Below, in pieces: positions 5,775-13,689 of a stretch of DNA of 14,556 nt. Under the pieces are notes generated by a model. It had not been told where the DNA came from. It did no database searches and was given only the letters and a program-made list of their open reading frames with translations. Both the position numbers and the translations under genes were made by a program. Where the stretch lies: positions 1 through 14,556 of the forward strand of contig DDBO01000204.1 of the NCBI GenBank assembly GCA_002332755.1, read 5' to 3'. Origin of the DNA: Bacteroidales bacterium UBA2030. GTDB taxonomy: Bacteria > Bacteroidota > Bacteroidia > Bacteroidales > TTA-H9. Each line of letters starts with the position of its first letter. Within the stretch, counting starts at the first letter, position 1.

Positions 5775-7910
5775 ATGGAGAATAAGACGGAGTTGCTTTT
5801 AAAGGTTCTCGGCCCTGGTTTAACCCTGGAAGACAAGCGTCGCCTCAAAGGAATTTTTGAAATGTACGCCCATGTTTATCAAGGTGAGCCGGAGAGCGTA
5901 TGGATTAGACATTTTGATATTGCTCATATTTTGGTTCGTGACATGGGCATGGGCGTAAATACGGTTTTAGGAAGCTTGGTAACGGGATTACTTGAAGGAG
6001 AAAAGGTCAAACGAGAAGATGTTTTGAGCCTGGTTGGCCCCGTAGCCATGATTATTGCGGATGGACTTAACCAAATTCACAGATTGAATCTGGGAAAAGT
6101 CTCCATTGCTTCTGAGAATTTTCGCAGGCTATTGCTCAGCCTGGCGCCCGATATACGCAGTCTTTTGGTTGCCATGGCTGAGAATCTGCATGAACTCCAG
6201 CATTTTTCTTCAATCGATGAAGAAAGAAAGCAATTGGCACTAAACACAGCGCAACATATTTTTATTCCATTCGCTCACCGATTGGGGCTTTACCATATGA
6301 AATCGCAATTGGAAGACCTGCACATGCGGTATTCATTGCCTGAGGTTTACAACAATATTTCGAAACAAATTGCAGAATTAAAACCAAAGCAAGAATCGGT
6401 GTTCAGGAGTTTCATAGCTCCGATACGCAAGGCGCTTGCAGTTGCAGGTATTCCATGTGAGTTTAAATGGAGGTTTAAATCCATCCCAAGCATTTATCAC
6501 AAAATGCAGAAGCAGGAAGTGCCTTTGGAGCAGGTATATGATTTATTTGCCATTCGCATCATCATTCAGGGGCAATTAGAAGATGAAAAAGCAGAATGCT
6601 GGCGGGTTTACAGTATAGTCAGCGATATTTATAAACCCGATACCTCGAGGCTGCGCGACTGGATTACCCGCCCCAAGGCAAGTGGTTACGAAAGTCTGCA
6701 TACCACCGTTACAACCCCTGAGGGCCGAGTTGTGGAAGTTCAGATTCGGACAGCACGCATGGATGAAATTGCCGAGAAGGGTGAAGCTGCGCACTGGAGG
6801 TACAAAGAATCCGGTAGAGGATCTGAGATGGATAATTGGATGCGAGAAATTAGGGATGTGCTCGAAAAGCCAGTGCCCGAGCAGGATGAAGGGTTGGTTT
6901 CGAAGGCAAGGCCTGCCGACAGGATATTTGTGCTAACCCCTGCCGGCGATGTAAGAGACCTGCCCGCCGGGGCAAGTGTACTTGACTTTGCTTTCGACAT
7001 ACATTCATCGTTAGGGGCTTCATGTACAGGTGCACGCGTCAATGGCCGGGTAGTTCCCATAAAGCACATTTTAAGCAATGGAGATGTGGTGGAAATACTT
7101 ACATCGCGCAATCAATTTCCAAAAATCGACTGGCTACAGTTTTGCATTACCTCAAAAGCCCGAAACAGAATTAAGCGAGCATTGAGCGAAGACCGGCTGA
7201 AGGAAGCCGAAAAGGGTAAGGCCGATCTCATGCGTCGCTGCCGCAACTGGAAAGTCCCTTACACCGATGAACTTATCGAACGTTTACTGAAGTATTTTAA
7301 ATTCAAAACAGCCCTCGATTTATATGCATCCCTCTCAAAAGAAGAAATTGACTGGGCAGAGCTTAAAAAGGTGGCCTCCGAGGGATTACCGGCTGCTGTT
7401 ATACCCCCTCCACCCCCAAAAAAGAAAAAGACTGAGAGAATTTTAAATGCTCCTGATGATGCTATCGTTATTGGCGATAATACGCGCAACATCAGTTATA
7501 CCCTTGCTAAATGCTGTTCTCCCATCTATGGTGACGATGTCTTTGGATTTGTCACAATCAGCAGGGGTATTACTATACATCGTAAAAATTGCCCTAATGC
7601 TGCTTCCTTGTTATCTCGACACGAATACAGGATAGTAGAAGCACGATGGTATGAAAAGGCAGGAGAAGCTCCCTATACTGTACAGTTGCGCATCACCGGC
7701 GATGACCGTTTGGGTCTTTTGGCTGACCTTACTAATGTGTTAACTAATGAAATGAAAATCAATATCCTATCAGTATCATTAAATTCTCACGACGGATTTT
7801 TCGACGGAACTATGAAATTGCAGGTACGCAACCGTGCCCAACTCGATGAAGTCAATCACCGCCTGCTAAAAATTAAAGGCGTTGCCCGGGTTAAGCGGTT
7901 CTTCGATTAA
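5775..7910 (+). CDS. relA: RelA/SpoT family (p)ppGpp synthetase with degenerate hydrolase domain
   Basis: A long RSH protein (711 residues) that makes the alarmone (p)ppGpp from ATP and GTP or GDP during starvation. Domain order: pseudo-HD hydrolase (about 25-190), synthetase (about 215-345), TGS (382-444), helical region, Cys-containing/zinc-finger-like region (about 563-612, with TLAKCCSPIYGDD and HRKNC), and ACT (632-711). The synthetase keeps PKASGYESLHTTV and EVQIRT ... EKGEAAHWRYK. Its specificity motif is RLRD (residues 292-295), a form of the RxKD type. The hydrolase HD motif, normally LHDVVEDT, reads VTGLLEGE here (69-76), and the later ADRLHNM reads AENLHEL (135-141), so most metal and catalytic residues are missing and the protein is probably synthetase-only. 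A PPPPPKKKK run (544-552) links the helical region to the C-terminal regulatory part. The symbol is by function; a separate bifunctional paralogue is expected elsewhere. Confidence 0.93.
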   Translation: MENKTELLLKVLGPGLTLEDKRRLKGIFEMYAHVYQGEPESVWIRHFDIAHILVRDMGMGVNTVLGSLVTGLLEGEKVKREDVLSLVGPVAMIIADGLNQIHRLNLGKVSIASENFRRLLLSLAPDIRSLLVAMAENLHELQHFSSIDEERKQLALNTAQHIFIPFAHRLGLYHMKSQLEDLHMRYSLPEVYNNISKQIAELKPKQESVFRSFIAPIRKALAVAGIPCEFKWRFKSIPSIYHKMQKQEVPLEQVYDLFAIRIIIQGQLEDEKAECWRVYSIVSDIYKPDTSRLRDWITRPKASGYESLHTTVTTPEGRVVEVQIRTARMDEIAEKGEAAHWRYKESGRGSEMDNWMREIRDVLEKPVPEQDEGLVSKARPADRIFVLTPAGDVRDLPAGASVLDFAFDIHSSLGASCTGARVNGRVVPIKHILSNGDVVEILTSRNQFPKIDWLQFCITSKARNRIKRALSEDRLKEAEKGKADLMRRCRNWKVPYTDELIERLLKYFKFKTALDLYASLSKEEIDWAELKKVASEGLPAAVIPPPPPKKKKTERILNAPDDAIVIGDNTRNISYTLAKCCSPIYGDDVFGFVTISRGITIHRKNCPNAASLLSRHEYRIVEARWYEKAGEAPYTVQLRITGDDRLGLLADLTNVLTNEMKINILSVSLNSHDGFFDGTMKLQVRNRAQLDEVNHRLLKIKGVARVKRFFD

Positions 7911-7931
7911 GATTTGTTGCCTTACCTTTTG

Positions 7932-7939
7932 TAAATTTG
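7932..7939 (+). promoter_or_regulatory. Possible -7 promoter element for the lipoprotein-purKE operon
   Basis: TAAATTTG is an exact TAnnTTTG match 21 bases before the lipoprotein start at 7960. TTTG occurs at 7913-7916, but with a 15-base spacer, shorter than the usual 19-21. It lies in the only gap (49 bases) between the relA-like gene and the next one, so it could start the purKE transcript or be fortuitous. Confidence 0.35.
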
Positions 7940-7959
7940 CCCAACCAAACCTTTCTGCA

Positions 7960-8571
7960 ATGCATAGGAATTTTTTTTCTGTTTTGGTGGTCCTTTCATC
8001 TCTGATAATAACTTTCTCTGCCTGTAAAAACCGCCAGGGAGAAAATGCAAGCAATGAAACCATGGTAACTTCACCCGGCGAACGCAAACCGCCCGAATTC
8101 AAATACGACGACAGAGGCAATATCATTCAACGCAAGGACTTTACTTACGATATGCAGGGAGTCGTAAAATCGAAAAACCAATACGACTATAAATACGACG
8201 ACCGCGGAAATCGTATCGAGGAAATTACCCAGTCGTGGGACCTTACCGGCAAACGCATTATTTATACTATAGCCCGCTTCAAATACAATGAATTTAATTT
8301 AAAAGCCGAGTCTTCTTTCGTTTCCTACGATCCGGATGGACACGAGGTGGTGAACGTGAGAAACGTTTATACCTACGATAAAAACGGTTATGAAATTAAA
8401 GACGAACAATTCGACAAAGATGGCAAAAGACTGACTACGGTTACCCGTAAAAGAGACGAAAAAGGCAGAATTTTGGAAGAAACTGCAACATCTTATAACC
8501 CGGATGGAACAATAAAAGAAACCAAAGGAGCCCAATACGATATCAATGGCAGGATTTTGAAAACCTGGTAA
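7960..8571 (+). CDS. YD-type repeat lipoprotein
   Basis: A 203-residue predicted lipoprotein of unknown function. The start at 7960 gives a hydrophobic signal and a lipobox, TFSAC, with the lipidated cysteine at C22. An ATG at 7882 would put a long unrelated stretch before the signal and overlap the preceding gene. After a short linker, residues 48-203 are made of eleven short units that open with YD or a close variant (YN, WD, FD, RD) and carry G three or four residues later: KYDDRGNII, TYDMQGVVK, SYDPDGHEV, TYDKNGYEI, FDKDGKRLT, YDINGRIL. They resemble the YD/RHS and MORN-like beta-hairpin repeats. Two units share nearly the same DNA (KYDDRGN at 8101 and 8191). The stop is 2 bases before purK, so the two are probably co-transcribed and translationally coupled. 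I cannot assign a role. Confidence 0.8.
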   Translation: MHRNFFSVLVVLSSLIITFSACKNRQGENASNETMVTSPGERKPPEFKYDDRGNIIQRKDFTYDMQGVVKSKNQYDYKYDDRGNRIEEITQSWDLTGKRIIYTIARFKYNEFNLKAESSFVSYDPDGHEVVNVRNVYTYDKNGYEIKDEQFDKDGKRLTTVTRKRDEKGRILEETATSYNPDGTIKETKGAQYDINGRILKTW

Positions 8572-8573
8572 AC

Positions 8574-9743
8574 ATGCAATTAAATCCTGATTATTTTTTT
8601 AACAGAAATTTGAAGCTGGGTATTTTGGGTGGGGGACAGCTAGGGAAAATGTTACTCCTAAAAGCCAGTCAATGGAATTTATACACCCGTGTTCTTACCC
8701 AGGATCGTGAATTTCCGTTGCAGCTGGCTTGTACCGAATTGTTATCCGGTGATTTGATGGATTTTGACACTGTTTATGATTTTGGAAAAGCCTGCGACGT
8801 TCTTACTATCGAGATAGAACACGTAAATACTGAAGCACTTGAAGTGCTTGAGCAGGAAGGGGTGATTGTTCATCCCCGCTCTTCGGCATTAAAGATCGTC
8901 AACGATAAAGGACTGCAAAAACAGTTTTTTGTTGAAAAAGGTTTACCTACGGCTCCTTTTAAGTTGTACAAGAGTAAGGATGAAATTATTCAAGACTTTG
9001 AAAATGGGTTATTGCACCTTCCATTTGTACAGAAGTCAAGAAAAGGTGGATACGATGGGAGAGGGGTATTCGTAGTCAATACACCCGAGGATTTAAAGAA
9101 CCTCATAGAAAGCCCAAGTGTAGTTGAGAAAAAAATACAGATTGTCAGAGAAATTTCAGTCATTGCAGCGCGCAATTCTCAAGGGCAGGTTGAGGTATAC
9201 GATCCTGTGGGAATGGAATTTAATCCTGAAGCTAACCTACTCGATTTACTGGTTTTTCCGGAGGTTTTATCCGCCAGACAACTTGAACAAACCCGCTCTT
9301 TTGCCATTGAACTCATATCGGGATTAGATATTTGCGGACTTCTTGCTGTCGAAATGTTTGTTGATGAAAATGAGCAGGTATGGATCAATGAGATAGCCCC
9401 TCGGCCCCACAACAGCGGACATCAGACTATAGAGAGTTGTATAACCTCACAATACGAGCAACACCTGCGTGGGATTTTAGGATTACCGTTAGGTCCTGTG
9501 GAGGTTAAAGTGCCATCGGTTATGGTGAATTTGCTGGGTTGGCCAGGATACAGTGGTAAAGTAAATTATGAAAATTTAGGGTTAGTAATGAAACAACCCG
9601 GAGTACACGTACACATATACGGAAAAAATGAAACACGACCTTTCAGAAAGATGGGACATGTAACCGTTACGCATCCCAATCCTGAAGAGGCCAGAAAAAT
9701 AGCCATATGGGTGAAAAACACGTTGAAAGTAACAAGCCTTTAG
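8574..9743 (+). CDS. purK: 5-(carboxyamino)imidazole ribonucleotide synthase
   Basis: PurK uses ATP and bicarbonate to carboxylate aminoimidazole ribonucleotide to N5-CAIR in de novo purine synthesis. It is an ATP-grasp enzyme of 389 residues. The N-terminal nucleotide-like fold shows LGILGGGQLGKML (residues 15-27). The ATP-grasp glycine-rich loop is KSRKGGYDGRG (154-164). The metal and substrate region is NEIAPRPHNSGHQTIE (272-287). The C-terminal domain begins around the NLLGWPG stretch. The start lies two bases after the lipoprotein stop, has A at -3, and leaves a normal length before the GGGQLG loop. Its 3' end overlaps purE by 37 bases, and the two enzymes catalyse successive steps. Confidence 0.97.
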   Translation: MQLNPDYFFNRNLKLGILGGGQLGKMLLLKASQWNLYTRVLTQDREFPLQLACTELLSGDLMDFDTVYDFGKACDVLTIEIEHVNTEALEVLEQEGVIVHPRSSALKIVNDKGLQKQFFVEKGLPTAPFKLYKSKDEIIQDFENGLLHLPFVQKSRKGGYDGRGVFVVNTPEDLKNLIESPSVVEKKIQIVREISVIAARNSQGQVEVYDPVGMEFNPEANLLDLLVFPEVLSARQLEQTRSFAIELISGLDICGLLAVEMFVDENEQVWINEIAPRPHNSGHQTIESCITSQYEQHLRGILGLPLGPVEVKVPSVMVNLLGWPGYSGKVNYENLGLVMKQPGVHVHIYGKNETRPFRKMGHVTVTHPNPEEARKIAIWVKNTLKVTSL

Positions 9744-10225
9744 TTGCTATAGTAATGGGCAGCGATAGCGACTGGGAAGTGATGAAAGAAGCTGCAGAAT
9801 TTCTCGATGCCCAAAATATTCCTTACGAATGTAAGGTGGTATCGGCACATCGTACGCCTGCATATATGTTGGAATATGCTTCAAGTGCCCACGCGCGAGG
9901 GTTCAGGGTTATTATTGCCGGGGCGGGTGGTGCAGCTCATCTTCCAGGTATGATTGCCAGTTGCACTCCGCTACCTGTAATCGGGGTTCCCATTAAGTCG
10001 AGAAATTCTATTGATGGCTGGGACAGCTTGCTATCGATTTTACAAATGCCCAATGGTGTACCGGTTGCCACTGTGGCCTTAAATGCGGCAAAAAATGCGG
10101 GTATCCTTGCCATCCAGATTATAGGCTCATCCGATCCGTCGGTTTTGCAAAAGATTGTTGCATTCAAAGAAAAGATGCGCGACGAGGTTTTAGCCAAGAA
10201 GCTACCCCCCGAAAGCAAGTCTTAA
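9707..10225 (+). CDS. purE: N5-carboxyaminoimidazole ribonucleotide mutase
   Basis: Class I PurE moves the carboxyl group of N5-CAIR, the PurK product, to give CAIR. The 172 residues include GSDSDWE (18-24), the substrate loop SAHRTP (46-51) with its catalytic histidine, and AGAGGAAHLPGM (71-82). SIDGWDSLLSILQMPNGVPVATV is the usual dimer and octamer segment. Pairing with purK confirms the class I (mutase) rather than the class II reaction. The only start codon that leaves the first strand intact is the ATG at 9707 inside purK, so the 37-base overlap seems genuine and implies coupled translation. comB follows after 30 bases. Confidence 0.97.
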   Translation: MGEKHVESNKPLVAIVMGSDSDWEVMKEAAEFLDAQNIPYECKVVSAHRTPAYMLEYASSAHARGFRVIIAGAGGAAHLPGMIASCTPLPVIGVPIKSRNSIDGWDSLLSILQMPNGVPVATVALNAAKNAGILAIQIIGSSDPSVLQKIVAFKEKMRDEVLAKKLPPESKS

Positions 10226-10255
10226 GAGTATTATTTTCCATTTAAGAGTTTTTAA

Positions 10256-10981
10256 ATGAAGCGAATAGAAGTTGCGCTGGTGCCCCAATTATACTCCTTA
10301 TCGCACCCACGGGAGCCTTTCATTGTGGTATTGATTGACATACTGAGGGCAACTACTTCGGTATGCGCCGCGTTGCATAATGGAGTAAGAGCTATCATTC
10401 CTGTTGCTACGCTCGAAGAGGCCAGGGTTTATAAGGAGAGGGGGTTTATGGTAGCTGCCGAGCGCGAAGGAATTAAGCCTGATTTTGCCGACATGGGTAA
10501 CTCTGCTTTTAATTTTATGACTCCTCAGGTAGTGGGTCGGGAAATTGTTTATAGCACAACGAATGGTACCCAGGCTTTTGAACTCGTAAAAAATGAGGCA
10601 GATATTGCCCTCGGAGCATTTGTTAACTTATCGGCTCTGGCTGAATGGCTGATGAGCATTGATAAACATGTTTTAATGCTATGCTCGGGATGGAAAGGCC
10701 ATTTTAATCTCGAAGATACTGTTTTTGCAGGTGCTTTGGCTGACAAACTCCTTGCTTCAGGACGTTTTGAAATTAAAAGCGATGCAAGTCATGCTGCCAT
10801 CGATCTTTGGAGCCTTGCACGCAATGACCTGATGGGCTATCTTGCTAAGGCTGAACATAGAGAGCGCCTTCGTCGGCTTGGTCTCGACGACGTGTTAGAA
10901 TTCACTTTTACCATCGATGCCTGCCCGGTTGTTCCCCTTGGAAGAAAGGGTATCATCAAAAGGGCTGAGGATTTTGAATAA
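10256..10981 (+). CDS. comB: ComB-like 2-phosphosulfolactate phosphatase family protein
   Basis: A 241-residue member of the ComB family, magnesium-dependent acid phosphatases that in methanogens convert 2-phosphosulfolactate to sulfolactate on the way to coenzyme M. Family signatures are visible: VVLIDILRATTSVCAAL (24-40), the AEREG...FADMGNS region (68-83), STTNGTQAF (100-108), LCSGWKG (142-148) and LEDTVFAGAL (152-161). Length is normal. Bacteroidota do not make coenzyme M by a known route, so the substrate is uncertain. One possibility is a sulfonate that feeds sulfonolipid precursors, but nothing nearby supports it. It follows purE by 30 bases and precedes the M49 peptidase by 35 bases on the same strand, so it is probably in the purKE operon. 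Confidence 0.87.
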   Translation: MKRIEVALVPQLYSLSHPREPFIVVLIDILRATTSVCAALHNGVRAIIPVATLEEARVYKERGFMVAAEREGIKPDFADMGNSAFNFMTPQVVGREIVYSTTNGTQAFELVKNEADIALGAFVNLSALAEWLMSIDKHVLMLCSGWKGHFNLEDTVFAGALADKLLASGRFEIKSDASHAAIDLWSLARNDLMGYLAKAEHRERLRRLGLDDVLEFTFTIDACPVVPLGRKGIIKRAEDFE

Positions 10982-11016
10982 ACTAAAATGTCATTTTGTT
11001 ATATAAATCTATTTCT

Positions 11017-13053
11017 ATGAAAACTAAATATTTAATTGGAATGATGGCAATAGCAGTATTAAGTGCTTGTAAGTCAGGAGAAGAGAAAAAGGAGAAAAGT
11101 GAATTTAAGTGGCAGGTAGATCGCTTTGCCGACCTTAAAGTATTAAGATATCAGGTACCTGGCTGGGATTCATTGAGTCTTCAACAAAAAAAATTGGTAT
11201 ATTACCTGAGTCAGGCTGCTCTGTGCGGACGAGATATTGTTTTCGACCAGAATTATAAATACAATCTGGCCGTTCGACGTACCCTTGAAGCCCTTTACGA
11301 AAATTATAAAGGCAGTCGTGAGGGTAAAGATTGGGAAGAATTTATGATATATCTAAAAAGAGTCTGGTTTTCAAATGGTATTCACCATCATTATTCAACC
11401 GACAAATTCTTCCCTGGATTTAGCCGTGAATGGTTTAAAGATGCTGTGACACAGTTGGATGATAAACTTCTTCCCCTTCCCGAAAATATGAATAAGGAGG
11501 GCTTTATCCCCTGGATTACCGATATCATGTTTAACCCAGAGATTGCTCCCAAACGCGTAAATCTCGATCCCAACAACGATCTTATTGCAGCTTCCGCTTG
11601 CCACTTTTACGATGGTGTGACAGCCGAAGAAGTTGAAAAATATTATACCGGCATTTCTCAACCCAATCCGGAAAGGCCTTTATCCCTTGGATTAAATACC
11701 CGTGTTATTAAAAAAGATGGAAAAATTGTGGAGATACCCTGGGTAGTAGGAGGCCTTTACGGGCAGGCACTCGAGAAGGTAGTTTACTGGCTTGAGAAAG
11801 CCAAAGAAGTTGCTGAAAACGAAAGACAGCGTCAGGGTTTGGAAAAATTGATTGAATATTATAAAACCGGAGACCTGAAGACCTGGGATGATTACAATGT
11901 TCTTTGGGTTGAAGATACCTCATTTGTGGATTATGTGAACGGCTTTATTGAAGTTTACGGAGATCCACTGGGGCGTAAGGCTACCTGGGAGTCGGTGGTG
12001 GATTTTAGGAACGAAGAAGCTACACGCCGAACAAAAATCATCAGCGCAAATGCGCAATGGTTTGAAGACCACAGCCCCATTGATGCGCGCTTCAAGAAAA
12101 AAGAAGTGAAGGGGGTAAGCGCCAAAGTAATTACTGTTGCTCAATTGGGCGGAGACTGTTATCCAAGCACCCCTATTGGCATTAATCTTCCAAATGCCGA
12201 TTGGATACGCAAGGAGCATGGGTCGAAGTCGGTTACCATGGAGAACATAACCTATGCCTACAATCAGGCTTCTCTGGGCAGTGGATTTTTGGAAGAGTTT
12301 TGCTATTCACCCGAAGAGGTAGAAATGGCCAAGAAATATGGCCCGATAGCCGACAATTTGCATACCGACCTGCATGAATGCCTGGGCCACGGCTCGGGAC
12401 AATTGCTCCCGGGAGTTAGCAGCGAAGCTTTACGTAATTATCATTCGCCCATCGAAGAGGCCCGAGCAGACCTTTTTGCCCTGTATTTTCTGATGGATCC
12501 GAAAATGATAGAACTGGGGCTTATTGAGTCGGCAGACGTGGCCAAAGCCGAATATAGCGCCTACATTCGCAATGGCTTGATGACCCAACTCACGCGCATA
12601 GAACCAGGTAAAAACATTGAACAGGCCCATATGCGCAACCGTCAGCTCATTGCCCGTTGGTGTTATGAAAAAGGAATGAAAGACAATGTGATTGAGAAAA
12701 AAGTGAAAGACGGAAAAACCTTCTTCGTTGTAAACAATTACAACCGCCTTCGCGAGTTATTTGGTGAATTGTTGGCTGAGATTCAGCGTATCAAATCCAC
12801 GGGCGATTATGAAGCTGCCCGTCAATTGGTTGAAAATTATGGGGTTAAGGTAGATCCCGAATTACACCGTGAAGTCCTCGACCGCTACTCCAAGCTTAAT
12901 CTGGCTCCTTACGGCGGTTTTATGAATCCTGTGTTTGAGCCCGTTTATAAAGATGGAAAACTGATTGATATTCTGGTAAGTTATCCGGAAGACTATGTTG
13001 AGCAAATGATGTACTATTCAAAAAATTACTCCTTCCTGCCTGCCTACAATTGA
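11017..13053 (+). CDS. Dipeptidyl peptidase III (M49) lipoprotein
   Basis: A 678-residue zinc exopeptidase of family M49, which releases dipeptides from the N-terminus of oligopeptides. The start at 11017 gives a lipoprotein signal with lipobox VLSAC (cysteine C19), so the enzyme is probably tethered to a membrane facing the periplasm or the surface. An in-frame ATG at 10996 would add seven residues. The zinc motif is HECLGH (453-458), the Bacteroides-type variant of the eukaryotic HELLGH, and the third ligand is in EEARAD (480-485). These are at the same places as in Bacteroides DPP III (HECLGH at 448-453). The C-terminus NYSFLPAYN is typical. It ends with the only TGA stop among the intact genes here and is followed by a strong terminator, so it is the last gene of the operon. 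A role in peptide utilisation is inferred. Confidence 0.93.
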   Translation: MKTKYLIGMMAIAVLSACKSGEEKKEKSEFKWQVDRFADLKVLRYQVPGWDSLSLQQKKLVYYLSQAALCGRDIVFDQNYKYNLAVRRTLEALYENYKGSREGKDWEEFMIYLKRVWFSNGIHHHYSTDKFFPGFSREWFKDAVTQLDDKLLPLPENMNKEGFIPWITDIMFNPEIAPKRVNLDPNNDLIAASACHFYDGVTAEEVEKYYTGISQPNPERPLSLGLNTRVIKKDGKIVEIPWVVGGLYGQALEKVVYWLEKAKEVAENERQRQGLEKLIEYYKTGDLKTWDDYNVLWVEDTSFVDYVNGFIEVYGDPLGRKATWESVVDFRNEEATRRTKIISANAQWFEDHSPIDARFKKKEVKGVSAKVITVAQLGGDCYPSTPIGINLPNADWIRKEHGSKSVTMENITYAYNQASLGSGFLEEFCYSPEEVEMAKKYGPIADNLHTDLHECLGHGSGQLLPGVSSEALRNYHSPIEEARADLFALYFLMDPKMIELGLIESADVAKAEYSAYIRNGLMTQLTRIEPGKNIEQAHMRNRQLIARWCYEKGMKDNVIEKKVKDGKTFFVVNNYNRLRELFGELLAEIQRIKSTGDYEAARQLVENYGVKVDPELHREVLDRYSKLNLAPYGGFMNPVFEPVYKDGKLIDILVSYPEDYVEQMMYYSKNYSFLPAYN

Positions 13054-13101
13054 TTAAATTTGCAAGCCGGAAGGCGGGCTGGTAATTTAGAAATTGGAGG
13101 T

Positions 13102-13131
13102 AAAAACCCGGGCCCCATCCCGGGTTTTTTT
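13102..13131 (+). terminator. Strong intrinsic terminator after the M49 peptidase gene
   Basis: AACCCGGG (13105-13112) pairs perfectly with CCCGGGTT (13119-13126) around a 6-base loop, and flanking A and T runs extend the stem to about 11 bp. A run of seven T residues (13125-13131) follows. It is 48 bases after the M49 stop. The A run on the 5' side could also make it work on the opposite strand, but no gene converges there. Confidence 0.9.
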
Positions 13132-13174
13132 GTGAATGGCGCTCACCTTGCCGAATTGAATAATTTAATTGATA

Positions 13175-13687
13175 ATGAATGATTTGAAAGATATTATACG
13201 CCTTATTATTTTTGATTGGGGAGACACGCTGATGCGCGATTATCCGGGAAAGGCCGGCCCTATGTACGTATGGGATCATGTTGAGTGTATTGAGGGTGTT
13301 CCGGAATTGCTTGCATATTTGCATGGTCGCTATACCCTTTGTGTGGCCACCAACGCTGGCGTAAGCGATACTGAAGCCATGCGCAAGGCACTCAGAAGGG
13401 TGAATATTGAGCATTATTTTTCCGGGTTTTTCTCCTCGAAAGACCTGGGAGTAGCCAAACCAGATCCCCGGTTTTTCCTAAACATTTGTGCCGAAATGAA
13501 TGTTGAACCTCAACACAGCCTTATGATTGGGAATGACTACGAGAAAGATATTTGCGGAGCGTTTCAGGCTGGCTTGTTTACCGTCCTCTTTCGAGAGAAA
13601 GGAATTGGCTCTGATTTTGAAGATGGTGATTTTTCAAAGGCTCATAAAGTGATTTATAGCTTATTAGAATTAAAAAAGTTGTTATAG
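13175..13687 (+). CDS. HAD superfamily phosphatase
   Basis: A 170-residue haloacid-dehalogenase-type hydrolase, probably a small-molecule phosphatase related to phosphoglycolate phosphatase-like enzymes. Motif I is FDWGDTL, with nucleophile D14. The residue two positions later, normally the acid/base Asp, is G16, while D17 lies at +3. Motif II is the Thr in VATNAG (T59), motif III is K95 in GVAKPDP, and motif IV is GNDYEKD (119-125) with two metal-binding aspartates. A helical cap sits between motifs I and II (about 20-50). The start is the ATG at 13175; a TTG at 13169 in frame is unlikely. It is the first gene after the terminator and is followed 2 bases later by the M23 peptidase gene, suggesting coupling. 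The substrate is unknown. Confidence 0.88.
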   Translation: MNDLKDIIRLIIFDWGDTLMRDYPGKAGPMYVWDHVECIEGVPELLAYLHGRYTLCVATNAGVSDTEAMRKALRRVNIEHYFSGFFSSKDLGVAKPDPRFFLNICAEMNVEPQHSLMIGNDYEKDICGAFQAGLFTVLFREKGIGSDFEDGDFSKAHKVIYSLLELKKLL

Positions 13688-13689
13688 AA

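Noticed and set aside
13054..13180. In-frame extension after the TGA stop of the M49 peptidase gene, possibly readthrough
   Set aside because: The encoded protein already ends in a typical M49 C-terminus, and a strong intrinsic terminator lies within the extension, so TGA is the real stop.
12920..13414. Minus-strand open frame across the M49 end, the terminator and the HAD gene
   Set aside because: It runs antisense to two solid genes and through a GC-rich terminator hairpin; no recognisable motif.
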